From JASDSY01 sp041441465 (lineage in GTDB: Bacteria; Muiribacteriota; UBA9980), in contig JASDSY010000022.1 in NCBI GenBank assembly GCA_041441465.1, positions 248,001 to 312,000 of the forward strand: DNA of 64,000 bases, written 5' to 3'. The number at the start of each line of letters is the position of its first letter. Within the stretch, counting starts at the first letter, position 1. A model generated the notes under the pieces. It made no database searches. It had not been told where the DNA came from and saw only the letters and a list, made by a program, of their open reading frames with translations. Below are positions 37,266 through 46,013 of this stretch, one piece after another. Position numbers and translations under genes: made by a program.

Positions 37266-38078
37266 ATGACTCAGGATAATAAAAAATTACTTGAAGAAGT
37301 AAAGACAATGAAACATGTCGCAGGCAAACCTGCATGCATGACAGATAAGCCTTTCCACTATTGCCCCGGCTGCACTCACGGCGTGGTACACAGAATAATC
37401 GGTGAAGTAATAGATGAGCTCGGTCTTCAGGACCGCACGATCGGCGTAGCTCCGGTCGGCTGTTCGGTATTCGCTTACTGGTATTATGACGTCGATTTCG
37501 CCCAGGCAGCACACGGCAGAGCGCCTGCAGTCGCTACAGGCATTAAAAGATCGGCTCCGAAAGATTCAGTGGTATTCACATATCAGGGCGACGGAGATCT
37601 TGCCGCTATAGGCACAGCTGAAATCGTACATGCCGCTAACCGCGGTGAAAGAATTACCACAATATTTATAAATAACGCTATTTACGGTATGACAGGCGGC
37701 CAGATGGCTCCTACGACACTTGTAAATCAGAAAACACAAACATGCCCATTCGGACGCGACGCTTCGACTATGGGTTCGCCAATCCGCGTAGCTGAAATGC
37801 TTTCAGGCCTTGAAGGCGTTAAATATATCGCAAGAACGGCAGTTGACACTCCGGCTAATATTATAAAAACGAAAAATGCCATCAAAAAAGCTTTCCAGGT
37901 ACAGCTTTCAGGCGAAGGTTTCTCGATGGTCGAAGTCCTTTCAATATGCCCTACAAACTGGGGCATGTCAGTTGCTGATTCTAAAAAATGGCTCGGCGAA
38001 AACATGATTCCATACTATCCGTTAAAAGAATTTAAAAGTATCGAAGTGAAAGGCGGCGAAACAAATGACAACAAATAA
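37266..38078 (+). CDS. 2-oxoacid:ferredoxin oxidoreductase beta (TPP-binding) subunit
   Basis: A 270-residue TPP-binding subunit. The start HYCPGCTHGVVHR is the conserved cysteine-containing N-terminus. The TPP motif is YQGDGDLAAIGTAEIVHAAN (GDG...N near residue 102) with NNAIYGMTGGQMAPT after it. It holds thiamine diphosphate for oxidative decarboxylation. AAAGCGAGGT lies before the ATG. The last 14 bases overlap the gamma gene, a sign of coupled translation. Confidence 0.9.
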   Translation: MTQDNKKLLEEVKTMKHVAGKPACMTDKPFHYCPGCTHGVVHRIIGEVIDELGLQDRTIGVAPVGCSVFAYWYYDVDFAQAAHGRAPAVATGIKRSAPKDSVVFTYQGDGDLAAIGTAEIVHAANRGERITTIFINNAIYGMTGGQMAPTTLVNQKTQTCPFGRDASTMGSPIRVAEMLSGLEGVKYIARTAVDTPANIIKTKNAIKKAFQVQLSGEGFSMVEVLSICPTNWGMSVADSKKWLGENMIPYYPLKEFKSIEVKGGETNDNK

Positions 38079-38631
38079 TAAAAAATTCCCTTTACATTTA
38101 ATAGTTGCCGGATTTGGCGGCCAGGGCGTATTATTGGCCGGAAAACTCGTAGCTGAAGCAGGCTTGCAGGAAGGACGCGAAGTTTCATGGATCCCTTCTT
38201 ACGGCCCTGAAGTACGCGGCGGTACGGCTAACTGCACAGTTATCCTCTCTGATAAAGAAATAGGTTCGCCTGTCGTTGAAAACCCTGACGTTATAATGAT
38301 AATGAACCGCCCTTCGATGGATAAGTTTTTGCCGAAACTTGTTCCGGGTGGAATCTGCATATATAATAAATCGATTATCGAAGGTTTTACTCCAAGAAGC
38401 GACGTTAAAATGTATCCTGTCCCGGCATCAGAAATCGCCGATAAAGTCGGCTCGACAAAACTTCTGAACATGGTAATGGTCGGAACCTTCATGGAATCGA
38501 CAAAAGCATTCACAGAAAAGAGCCTCTCAGAAGCATTGCACCATTCGATATCGGCAAAACACGCGAATATGATTCCTATGAATGAAAAAGCGATTTCAGA
38601 AGGCAGCGGTTTCGCTAAAACAGTAAAATAA
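38065..38631 (+). CDS. 2-oxoacid:ferredoxin oxidoreductase gamma subunit
   Basis: A 188-residue catalytic gamma-domain protein with the typical HLIVAGFGGQGVLLAGKLV start and WIPSYGPEVRGGTANCTVIL. It completes the four-subunit complex (delta, alpha, beta, gamma in that gene order). It ends 49 bases before a strong terminator. Confidence 0.9.
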   Translation: MTTNNKKFPLHLIVAGFGGQGVLLAGKLVAEAGLQEGREVSWIPSYGPEVRGGTANCTVILSDKEIGSPVVENPDVIMIMNRPSMDKFLPKLVPGGICIYNKSIIEGFTPRSDVKMYPVPASEIADKVGSTKLLNMVMVGTFMESTKAFTEKSLSEALHHSISAKHANMIPMNEKAISEGSGFAKTVK

Positions 38632-38679
38632 TAAAGATAACTTCTATGCGCCGCGCGTCGGCTACGTAGGTCAAATGTT

Positions 38680-38722
38680 AAAAATAACGCGGATATCCAT
38701 AAAATGTCCGCGTTATTTTTGC
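38680..38722 (+). terminator. Terminator of the oxidoreductase operon
   Basis: AAAAATAACGCGGA (38680-38693) pairs perfectly with TCCGCGTTATTTTT (38707-38720): a 14-bp stem with terminal T-run. Confidence 0.9.
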
Positions 38723-38764
38723 GTTAAATATTAAATTGGTTTTAAAAACTAATTTAATATTTAA
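38722..38764. repeat. Long AT-rich inverted repeat
   Basis: CGTTAAATATTAAATT pairs with AATTTAATATTTAACG, 16 bp. Including G-U pairing inside, the hairpin would extend to the short loop at the centre. It lies directly after the terminator and before the ilvE promoter. Confidence 0.6.
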
Positions 38765-38791
38765 CGTGTTTAAAAAATAAAGTTTGTTTTC

Positions 38792-38820
38792 TTGATTTTT
38801 TTGGATTTTTATGCTATAAT
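38792..38820 (+). promoter_or_regulatory. Promoter of the branched-chain aminotransferase gene
   Basis: TTGATT (38792-38797), 17 bases, TATAAT (38815-38820) with TGc before it. It is followed by a leader of about 190 bases. Confidence 0.7.
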
Positions 38821-39011
38821 CATTTAAAATATTATAGTAATATAGGATAAGAAGTATAGAGTAATAGGTCATTAATCAGTATTGATACCAAGTTTCGTTA
38901 ATACTATTAGAAATAAATCAGATTAGTGGCTTAATTCAGGTAGTATGAAGACCAGGGTATGAATAATGTTGAAAAAGGCCTTAAAAAATATAAAAAGAGG
39001 GCTGATTTAAT
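38821..39011 (+). other. ilvE leader with an overlapping short ORF
   Basis: The leader has no obvious T-box or other riboswitch core. An 18-codon ORF starts at 38959 and its stop overlaps the ilvE start codon (ATGA). A five-codon ORF from 38945 overlaps the start of that short ORF the same way. No good ribosome site precedes either, so it may be chance or a coupled leader peptide. Confidence 0.3.
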
Positions 39012-39938
39012 ATGACACTTAAGTTATATCTCAATGGCGAATTAGTAGAAAAAGAAAAAGCAATGGTATCCGTTTACGACCACGGATTTTTATACGGCGA
39101 CGGTGTATTCGAAGGAATAAGAGCCTACAACGGCTGCATTTTCGCACTCCGCGAACACATCGAAAGACTCTACAGCTCGGCAAAAACATTAATGATCGAA
39201 ATCCCTATGACAATTGAAGAAATGGAACATGCCGTAGCCGATACGCTTATCGCAAATGGTTTTGAAGATGCTTATATCCGCCTTGTCGTTTCACGCGGTC
39301 CCGGCGATTTCGGTCTCGATCCTCGTAAATGTTGTTCAAAAGCGACAGTCGCAATAATGGCCGACAAAATAAAAATATATCCGGAAGAATTTTATCAGAA
39401 AGGTCTTGAAGTCGTAACGGCTTCGACAAGAAGAATGCCCGTCGATTCATTCAACGGGAAAATAAAATCGCTGAATTATTTAAATAATATCATGGCGCGC
39501 ATTGAAGCTAACAACGCAGGAGCCGGCGAAGTAATAATGCTTAACCACGAAGGTTACGTAGTAGAATGCAGCGCTGACAACATATTTATCCTAAAAAATG
39601 GTGTATTGACAACTCCGGCGCCTTATCTCGGTTTACTACAAGGTATTACGCGCGACTCGATAATGAAAGTCGCAAAATCGCTCGGCATAACAGTTCACGA
39701 AGACGTATTTACTATGCACGATCTCTATAATGCCGATGAAGTATTTTTAACCGGCACCGGCGCTGAAATTGTCGCAGTCGTAAAAGCCGACAAGAGAGTT
39801 ATCGGAAACGGCACTCCGGGCGCTACGACAAAAACGCTTCGCGAAAATTACGTTAAATATGCCTCGACTTACGGCTACAAACTGAGCGAACGCAAAAATA
39901 GCAAAACTAACGTTAAAACTCAAAGCGCTACAAAATAA
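39012..39938 (+). CDS. ilvE: Branched-chain-amino-acid aminotransferase
   Basis: A 308-residue class IV PLP transaminase. Motifs include SVYDHGFLYGDGVFEGIRAY at the start, the PLP lysine in NGKIKSLNYLNNI near residue 155, and VVECSADNIFIL and FLTGTGAEIVAV at the cofactor phosphate site. It interconverts valine, leucine and isoleucine with their 2-oxoacids, the natural feed for the neighbouring oxidoreductase. GAGGGCTGAT lies before the ATG. D-amino-acid transaminase is a close relative, but the context favours IlvE. Confidence 0.88.
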   Translation: MTLKLYLNGELVEKEKAMVSVYDHGFLYGDGVFEGIRAYNGCIFALREHIERLYSSAKTLMIEIPMTIEEMEHAVADTLIANGFEDAYIRLVVSRGPGDFGLDPRKCCSKATVAIMADKIKIYPEEFYQKGLEVVTASTRRMPVDSFNGKIKSLNYLNNIMARIEANNAGAGEVIMLNHEGYVVECSADNIFILKNGVLTTPAPYLGLLQGITRDSIMKVAKSLGITVHEDVFTMHDLYNADEVFLTGTGAEIVAVVKADKRVIGNGTPGATTKTLRENYVKYASTYGYKLSERKNSKTNVKTQSATK

Positions 39939-40047
39939 AAATAAGCATTCACTTTAAATAAAGGCTGAATTAAAGCCTGCTGTACTTAACTACTTTGAAA
40001 ATTAACTCGAATATACAGTCAAATTTAATGGAATTTTAATTAATTTT

Positions 40048-40088
40048 ACCTATAGTAAAGCCGCTAAAAAGCTTTACTATAGGTTTTT
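40048..40088 (+). terminator. Intrinsic terminator after ilvE
   Basis: ACCTATAGTAAAGC (40048-40061), a 9-base loop, then the perfect reverse complement (40071-40084) and T-run to 40088: a 14-bp stem. Confidence 0.9.
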
Positions 40089-40134
40089 AAATAAAAAGGT
40101 TTTGAAAAAGATTTTTTAAAAGGGTGATCTTAGT

Positions 40135-40596
40135 ATGAGTTTATTCGAACAGGTTTACAAAGATATGCTTGAAGCAAAAAAAGCGCGCGATGAATTCAAA
40201 GGCGCTACAATATCTTTTTTATATGCAGCCTTAAAACAATTCAAAGTCGATAACCGCAGAGACCCTAACGATGAAGACGTTATGGGTGTCATAAATAAAT
40301 CTGTCAAACAGCGCCGCGACTCGATAGAGCAATTCAAAAATGCCGGCCGCACCGAACTTGCCGAAAAAGAATCGAAAGAACTCGAAATTATAATGCATTA
40401 TCTTCCAAAACAAATGACGGAAGAAGAGTTGACTGAGCTTGTAAAAGCAGAAGCGGCCGCTTTAAAAATAGCGTCTGCCAAAGATATGTCAAAATTAATG
40501 GGCGCAGTAATGCCTAAAATCAAAGGAAAAGCCGACAGCAAATTAGCTTCTGAAATAATTAAAAAAGTTGTTAACTCTATCCAGCCGGCTGCATAA
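40135..40596 (+). CDS. GatB/YqeY domain protein
   Basis: A 153-residue helical protein matching the YqeY family: ARDEFKGATISFLYAALKQF, then RRDPNDEDVMGVINKSVKQR, EIIMHYLPKQMTEEEL and MGAVMPKIKGKADSKLASEI. The family resembles the tail of GatB, which recognises tRNA during transamidation. YqeY proteins are of poorly known function and are commonly near dnaG-rpoD, as here (about 3.5 kb away). AAAAGGGTGATC precedes the ATG. Confidence 0.9.
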   Translation: MSLFEQVYKDMLEAKKARDEFKGATISFLYAALKQFKVDNRRDPNDEDVMGVINKSVKQRRDSIEQFKNAGRTELAEKESKELEIIMHYLPKQMTEEELTELVKAEAAALKIASAKDMSKLMGAVMPKIKGKADSKLASEIIKKVVNSIQPAA

Positions 40597-40736
40597 TATT
40601 TTTTAGGCAAATGATTAATTTTTAATTTCACGCCCAACTCTTTCAAATACATTTTTTAATAAATGAGCTGTTAAAAACTAAAATAAATGTCATTATGTAT
40701 TGATTATTAAAAATTTAAACAGGCAGGTGGCGGATT

Positions 40737-42131
40737 ATGCTTTTAAATACTATCAAACGCTATTACCATGTACCAAAAGTTTTATTCATATTCACCTTCG
40801 CATTTTTTCTTATTTTTACGGCAAATTTCATCCCGCAATTTCATTTATCGAGCAGCAGCATTTTGAACAGCATAATACCAACTAATTCGGCATTCGCGGC
40901 GTCCAGCTACGTAATTCCAGTCAGGGGCACCGTTGAACACGGCTTGCTTGCTTTTATAAAACGCGGTATCGCCGAAGCCGATAAAATAAATGCCGAACTT
41001 TTAATAATCGATATAAACACTTTCGGCGGCCGTGTTGACGCCGCTATTGAAATTTCCAAATTACTCAGAAACCAAAAGCGCAAAGTAGTTTCATACGTTT
41101 CCGAGAACGCCTGGTCAGCCGGCGCGCTGCTCGCTCTTTCAACTCAGAAAATATATATGGGAAAAGGCTCATCGATAGGCTCAGCGGAACCTAAAAATAT
41201 GGATACCTGGACAACGGATGAAAAAATGATTTCAGCATTAAGAGCTGAATTTCAATCGGTAGCCGAAGCGATGGAGCATCCTAAAGATCTTGCCATAGCA
41301 ATGGTTGATAAAGATTTTGAATCATCGGACTACGAAATAAAAGTTTTAAAACCAAAAGGCAAATTATTGAATTTAACCGCCGAGCAGGCAGTTAAATTTA
41401 AGCTTGCAAAAGGCCAAATAGTCAACTCGATCGAAGAAATAATCCAACAAGAAAAAGTAAAAGATGGCTACGTTACACTTGAGGAAACAGTCGGCGATAA
41501 AGTTGCGAGGTTTGTTTCAGATCCGGTAATTTCAGGTATACTTTTAAATCTTGGCATATTAGGACTTACGGTAGAATTATGGCTACCAGGCCATATCGCT
41601 CCTGGACTTATCGGAATAACATGCTTTATATTGTTCTTCTGGGGACATACAATTGCCGGCGCCGGTTCGTTGCTGCCTCTACTATTGTTTTTAATCGGCG
41701 CAATGTTAATAGCTATCGAAGTTTTTGTTATCCCCGGCTTCGGCGTCGTCGGCCTCGCGGGCATTATAAGTTTATTTTCAGGTGTTTACCTGGTTTTTCC
41801 CGACCCGCACGAAGCGATTATCACAGTATCTATCTCATTAATATTAACGACGGTACTGCTCGGTTTTTTTATAACTTATTTTCCTTACAGTAAAATGTTC
41901 AAGCAGGTAACCCTGTCGACAGCCATCAATTCAAGCGGGGTTAATGAAGATAATTTGAAATATGCCGGAAGGACAGGCATAGCGATAACGGATTTAAATC
42001 CGGCCGGGAAAATCGAAATCGGCGGCATTAAAATACAGGTAGTTTCAGACGGTGATTTCATTACAAAGGGAACAACCGTTAAAGTTATATCAGACGAAGG
42101 AAATGTCTTAACGGTAACAAAAGTTTCATAA
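40737..42131 (+). CDS. NfeD-family membrane serine protease
   Basis: A 464-residue long-form NfeD protein. An N-terminal signal/anchor (about 13-32) is followed by a ClpP/crotonase-like serine-protease domain (about 55-230; DINTFGGRVDAAIEISKLL and the catalytic Ser region ENAWSAGALLAL, then KGSSIGSAEP). Four to five membrane helices (about 255-395) come next, and a C-terminal OB-fold (about 405-464). The family cuts stomatin/flotillin-like partners, matching the FloA gene 47 bases downstream. AGGCAGGTGG lies before the ATG. Confidence 0.88.
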   Translation: MLLNTIKRYYHVPKVLFIFTFAFFLIFTANFIPQFHLSSSSILNSIIPTNSAFAASSYVIPVRGTVEHGLLAFIKRGIAEADKINAELLIIDINTFGGRVDAAIEISKLLRNQKRKVVSYVSENAWSAGALLALSTQKIYMGKGSSIGSAEPKNMDTWTTDEKMISALRAEFQSVAEAMEHPKDLAIAMVDKDFESSDYEIKVLKPKGKLLNLTAEQAVKFKLAKGQIVNSIEEIIQQEKVKDGYVTLEETVGDKVARFVSDPVISGILLNLGILGLTVELWLPGHIAPGLIGITCFILFFWGHTIAGAGSLLPLLLFLIGAMLIAIEVFVIPGFGVVGLAGIISLFSGVYLVFPDPHEAIITVSISLILTTVLLGFFITYFPYSKMFKQVTLSTAINSSGVNEDNLKYAGRTGIAITDLNPAGKIEIGGIKIQVVSDGDFITKGTTVKVISDEGNVLTVTKVS

Positions 42132-42181
42132 TTAAAGAAATATATTACCAAAATAAATAAAATATCTGGAGGTTTATTGTG

Positions 42182-43207
42182 ATGTTTGATAATCTTTTAT
42201 TGTCACTCGCCCAGGTCGGACGTTCGGCAAACCTTGACAGCGGCACATTTGAAGGACTGCTTGTCATAATAGTAATAGGAATAATCGCGTTCGTAAGTTT
42301 CATCCTTTATTTCGTACCAATCCCGCTTTATATCGCGGCATTGATGTCCGGGGTCAGAGTATCGTTATTTACACTAGTAGCAATGCGTTTCAGAAGAATC
42401 GTGCCGTCCGAAATTATTAACCCTTTCATACAGGGCGTAAAGAGCGGCATCGACACACTTGAAATATCAAAACTCGAAGCGCACTATCTATCGGGCGGTA
42501 ATGTCGAAAGAGTCATCTCGTCACTTATCGCAGCGCAAAAAGCTAATATAAAGCTTGATTTCAATAAAGCAGCTGCAATAGACCTCGCCGGCAGAAACGT
42601 TCTCGAGGCCGTGCAAATGTCAGTTAATCCAAAGGTTATCCAGACACCTAAAAACTCGGCAGTCGCCAAAGACGGCATCGAGCTTTTAGTAATCGCTAAA
42701 ATCACGGTAAGAGCTAATATCGACACATTAGTGGGCGGCGCGGGCGAATCGACAATAATGGCGCGCGTAGGCCAGGGCGTTGTAGCGGCAATAGGCGCGG
42801 CACACACTTATAAGGAAATACTTGAATCGCCTGACCAGATAGCAAAACACGTTTTACAGCAGGGTCTTGATAAAAACACTGCATTTCAAATACTTTCAAT
42901 CGATATCGCCGATGTCGAAGTCGGCAAAAACGTAGGCTCGGTACTTCAAATCAATCAGGCAGAAGCCGACAAGAAGGTAGCGCAGGCCAAAGCAGAAGAG
43001 AGAAAATCATTCGCGGTAGCCGCAGAACAGGAAATGGTAGCGCGCGAGCAGGAAATGAGAGCGAAAGTCGTTGAAGCCGAAGCTGAAATTCCAAAAGCCA
43101 TTGCGGAAGCCTTCAGAAACGGCAACCTTGGCATCATGGATTATTACAAAATGAAAAATATACAGGCCGATACCGATATGCGTTCGTCTATTGCCGAAAA
43201 AGCTTAA
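42182..43207 (+). CDS. floA: Flotillin-like membrane scaffold protein
   Basis: A 341-residue FloA (YqfA) protein. An N-terminal hydrophobic region (about 22-50), an SPFH-like core (AIDLAGRNVLEAVQMSVNPK, then GIELLVIAKITVRANIDTLV and GEGTI-like GESTIMARVGQGV) and a C-terminal coiled coil rich in Ala/Glu/Lys (VAQAKAEERKSFAVAAEQEM). It organises membrane microdomains at the inner face. ATG at 42182 follows GGAGGTTT; GTG at 42179 is less likely. The NfeD-FloA pairing is the classic order. Confidence 0.92.
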   Translation: MFDNLLLSLAQVGRSANLDSGTFEGLLVIIVIGIIAFVSFILYFVPIPLYIAALMSGVRVSLFTLVAMRFRRIVPSEIINPFIQGVKSGIDTLEISKLEAHYLSGGNVERVISSLIAAQKANIKLDFNKAAAIDLAGRNVLEAVQMSVNPKVIQTPKNSAVAKDGIELLVIAKITVRANIDTLVGGAGESTIMARVGQGVVAAIGAAHTYKEILESPDQIAKHVLQQGLDKNTAFQILSIDIADVEVGKNVGSVLQINQAEADKKVAQAKAEERKSFAVAAEQEMVAREQEMRAKVVEAEAEIPKAIAEAFRNGNLGIMDYYKMKNIQADTDMRSSIAEKA

Positions 43208-43244
43208 TCCATATCTTGATAAAGTTGATTTAAAACCTGATATA

Positions 43245-43297
43245 TCTGCCATTATAAAATTTCCAGCCGCTCATTCGGCAAGTTTTATAATGGCAGA
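43245..43297 (+). terminator. Strong hairpin after floA
   Basis: TCTGCCATTATAAAA (43245-43259) pairs with TTTTATAATGGCAGA (43283-43297). An inner GCCG/CGGC stem sits within the loop. There is no T-run directly after, so it may pause or process RNA rather than terminate. Confidence 0.5.
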
Positions 43298-43314
43298 ATA
43301 AAAAGGATGTTTTT

Positions 43315-43950
43315 ATGGAAGACACCATTAAAGTAATAATTTATTTGATAATAATCGTAGTAGCCATTATTTCCAGCTTTACGCAAAAAAAAGAAAATGA
43401 CAATAAAAATGGCGAATTTGACGGCAACTTTGATCTTGCGGATTTTGATTTTTCAAAAATAGGCAAACCGCAGGAAAAAAAGCAGTCCAACCCGGTGACT
43501 TTTCAAAACAATATCCCTGAGCAGCCTGCTCAGGAAAAACACAGGCAATCAGAAGAAACTCCGTCTTCTTATATTGACTACCGCGACACTTATCAGGAAA
43601 CCATTAATGCGACGCCGGCTTCAGAAGACCGCGGACAGGTATTCAATAAAAAATTATGCGACCACCATAATGATAACGAAAAGATAATTTTAAAAGAAGA
43701 AAATGTCTATGAAAGTTTTGAAAAAGCTGCCGCCGCCGGTAAAGTCGTCGATGTCAAAGTCCAGGCAAGCGGGGCCGACATAAAAGAAAGCAGGCAGAAA
43801 CACTTAGCTCAGCGCCAGCTAAAAGCCACTGAAAGATATAACGATTCATTAAATACATCTGCGCAACCGAGTTTTTTTAAAGAATTGACAACGCCGGACA
43901 GCATAAGAAAAGCATTTATAGCATCATTCATTTTTGAGCGGAAATTTTAA
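43315..43950 (+). CDS. Membrane-anchored hydrophilic protein
   Basis: A 211-residue protein with one N-terminal helix (KVIIYLIIIVVAIISSF) and a long, charged, probably disordered cytoplasmic or periplasmic part. The final segment FKELTTPDSIRKAFIASFIF is conserved-looking and amphipathic. I do not recognise the family. It follows floA and precedes dnaG, so it may be part of the membrane-microdomain unit; no function is claimed. Confidence 0.6.
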   Translation: MEDTIKVIIYLIIIVVAIISSFTQKKENDNKNGEFDGNFDLADFDFSKIGKPQEKKQSNPVTFQNNIPEQPAQEKHRQSEETPSSYIDYRDTYQETINATPASEDRGQVFNKKLCDHHNDNEKIILKEENVYESFEKAAAAGKVVDVKVQASGADIKESRQKHLAQRQLKATERYNDSLNTSAQPSFFKELTTPDSIRKAFIASFIFERKF

Positions 43951-44000
43951 AAATTTATTTCGGCGACTATTTTTAATAAAAAGTTTTTTATCAACAAGTA

Positions 44001-44029
44001 TTTCAAATTTTATTATATACGGTTATAAT
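44001..44029 (+). promoter_or_regulatory. Candidate promoter of dnaG
   Basis: TTTCAA (44001-44006), 17 bases, TATAAT (44024-44029). The -10 is perfect, the -35 weak. It lies 64 bases before the dnaG start at 44094. Confidence 0.45.
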
Positions 44030-44093
44030 AAACACGGTTTTATTTTTTAAAGCCGTGTTTAATTATGATATATTTCTAAAAAGCGGTGCTTCA

Positions 44094-45902
44094 ATGGAGT
44101 ATAAGTCCAACGGTAAATTTCAGGAATTTACTATCGCTGTCAGGAATGCAAGCGATATAGTCGGAATAATTTCAAGTTATGTGCCTTTAAAAAAGTCAGG
44201 GAAAAATTTTTCCGCTAACTGTCCTTTTCACCTTGAAAATTCACCATCTTTCAGTGTTAATACAGAAAAGCAGTTTTTTTATTGCTTCGGCTGCCAGACA
44301 GGCGGCGACGTTATAAAATTCGTGCAGCTAATTGAAAAGATAACTTACAGAGAATCATTATTCAAATTAGCCGGATTAAACGGTATTCCGATTCCGCCCG
44401 AGATAAAAGCGACAAGTTTTACAGAAGAAATGCAGGAAAAGAACAAACCGTTATATAATCTTATGAATGATGCGACAAGTTATTATGTCAGGGCGTTGTT
44501 CAGCAATTCGCCGGATGCGGAAAAAGCCAGAAATTATTTATACAGCCGCGGCCTTTCAAACGAAGACATTGAAAAATATATGATCGGCTATGCATTTACT
44601 TCGCCGGATAAATTCAACTCGGCAGTCTTAAAATCAAAGAAATTCACAATCGACGAAATGCTCCGGGCAGGCCTGATTTCCAAGGCTCAAAACGGCAAAA
44701 TTTATGACAGATTTTTCAGCAGGATAATGTTTCCCATAATTGATAAAAACAACAGAACCATCGGATTTGGCGGAAGACTGCTTGATTCAGCCGATAAAAA
44801 TATGCCCAAATATTTAAACTCGCCTGAAACTGAAATTTATAAAAAAAATTCTGTATTTTATGGCATAAACTGGGCAAACGATGCTATACTAAAAACGGGT
44901 GAGGCAATACTTGTCGAGGGCTATTTCGATTTTATAGCACTTCATCGCGCAGGAATTGAAAATGTGCTTGCAACCTGCGGGACCGCCCTTTCAGCTTTTC
45001 ATGTCAAATTCCTTGAAAATAAAGCTAAAAATGTATATTTGCTTTTTGATATGGATGAAGCGGGCATTCGTGCCACAATGAAAAATTTTGAATTATTCGC
45101 TAAAACCAACATTAACATCTCGGTAATAAAGTTCGAAGGCGCAAAAGATGCCGATGAGTTCCTTTTAAAAAACGGCCCCGAAAAATTACGCGAGGTAATA
45201 AAATCCGCATTGCCGTTTACAAAATTTTTAATTAATTACGCTTACTCAAAATTCGGCAAAAACAGCATTGAATCCAAAACTGAAATCGTAAGGTTTTTAG
45301 CGCCTCATATAAGAACAATAGCATCGGATATAACAAGAAATCAATATATAGCTGAAATAACCCAGGAATTAGGAATATCAGAAGACGGCATGCGCGAGGT
45401 TATTTTTAAAAATTACAAAGACCACAGTACTTCGCAGCCGGACAGCATCGATGAAAAATCGATTTTATCTCCTGAATTGACAATTAAACAAAAAATCCAG
45501 GTGGACATACTGCATGTCATTATTCAAAACCTCGATTATCTTTCAAAATTTCTGTCAACGGTAGATTTATTGACCGTAGATTCACCGGAGCTCAAAGAAA
45601 TGATCGAGATAATGCTTGAAGCCGATAATAATACTTTAATAAATGACCTGCCGTCCCTGTTTAACGGCACAAAATATGCTCCCCTTTTTAATAAACTTTA
45701 CGCCACGGCACCTGGTTTTGAAAATCTTGACAAATACTTTGACGATTTGATTTTAAAATATAACGATATCGTGAAAAAAGAAAAAATTGACGCATTAAAG
45801 CTCAAAATAAGGGAAGCCGAAGCAATCGGCGATATCGAATCATCCAAGAAACTGCTTTTTGAAGTAACCTCACTGCAGAAAGAGATTAAAGATACTTTAT
45901 AG
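44094..45902 (+). CDS. dnaG: DNA primase
   Basis: A 602-residue primase. The CHC2 zinc site is C43, H46, C64, C67 (CPFH...CFGC). TOPRIM follows with ILVEGYFDFIAL and the acidic LLFDMDEAGIRA. The central RNA-polymerase domain includes FSRIMFPIIDKNNRTIGFGG and KYLNSPETEIYKKN. The C-terminal 180 residues are helical, as in the helicase-binding domain. ATG at 44094 follows GCGGTG; the frame extends to 44055 without a better site. It makes RNA primers at the replication fork. Confidence 0.93.
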   Translation: MEYKSNGKFQEFTIAVRNASDIVGIISSYVPLKKSGKNFSANCPFHLENSPSFSVNTEKQFFYCFGCQTGGDVIKFVQLIEKITYRESLFKLAGLNGIPIPPEIKATSFTEEMQEKNKPLYNLMNDATSYYVRALFSNSPDAEKARNYLYSRGLSNEDIEKYMIGYAFTSPDKFNSAVLKSKKFTIDEMLRAGLISKAQNGKIYDRFFSRIMFPIIDKNNRTIGFGGRLLDSADKNMPKYLNSPETEIYKKNSVFYGINWANDAILKTGEAILVEGYFDFIALHRAGIENVLATCGTALSAFHVKFLENKAKNVYLLFDMDEAGIRATMKNFELFAKTNINISVIKFEGAKDADEFLLKNGPEKLREVIKSALPFTKFLINYAYSKFGKNSIESKTEIVRFLAPHIRTIASDITRNQYIAEITQELGISEDGMREVIFKNYKDHSTSQPDSIDEKSILSPELTIKQKIQVDILHVIIQNLDYLSKFLSTVDLLTVDSPELKEMIEIMLEADNNTLINDLPSLFNGTKYAPLFNKLYATAPGFENLDKYFDDLILKYNDIVKKEKIDALKLKIREAEAIGDIESSKKLLFEVTSLQKEIKDTL

Positions 45903-46013
45903 GTTGCTTCATTTTTTTATTATTAATCACCTTAAATTATGAGATTTATCAAAAGATAAATAGATGCAACGAAATTTTATTGATATTTTTTTTGCAAGCT
46001 TAAGGAGGACTAA

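Noticed and set aside
38821..39011. T-box riboswitch upstream of ilvE
   Set aside because: No TGGNACCGCG-type antiterminator sequence and no terminator before the gene.
41579..41893. Plus-strand ORF overlapping NfeD
   Set aside because: Out-of-frame shadow of the membrane segments, no ribosome site.
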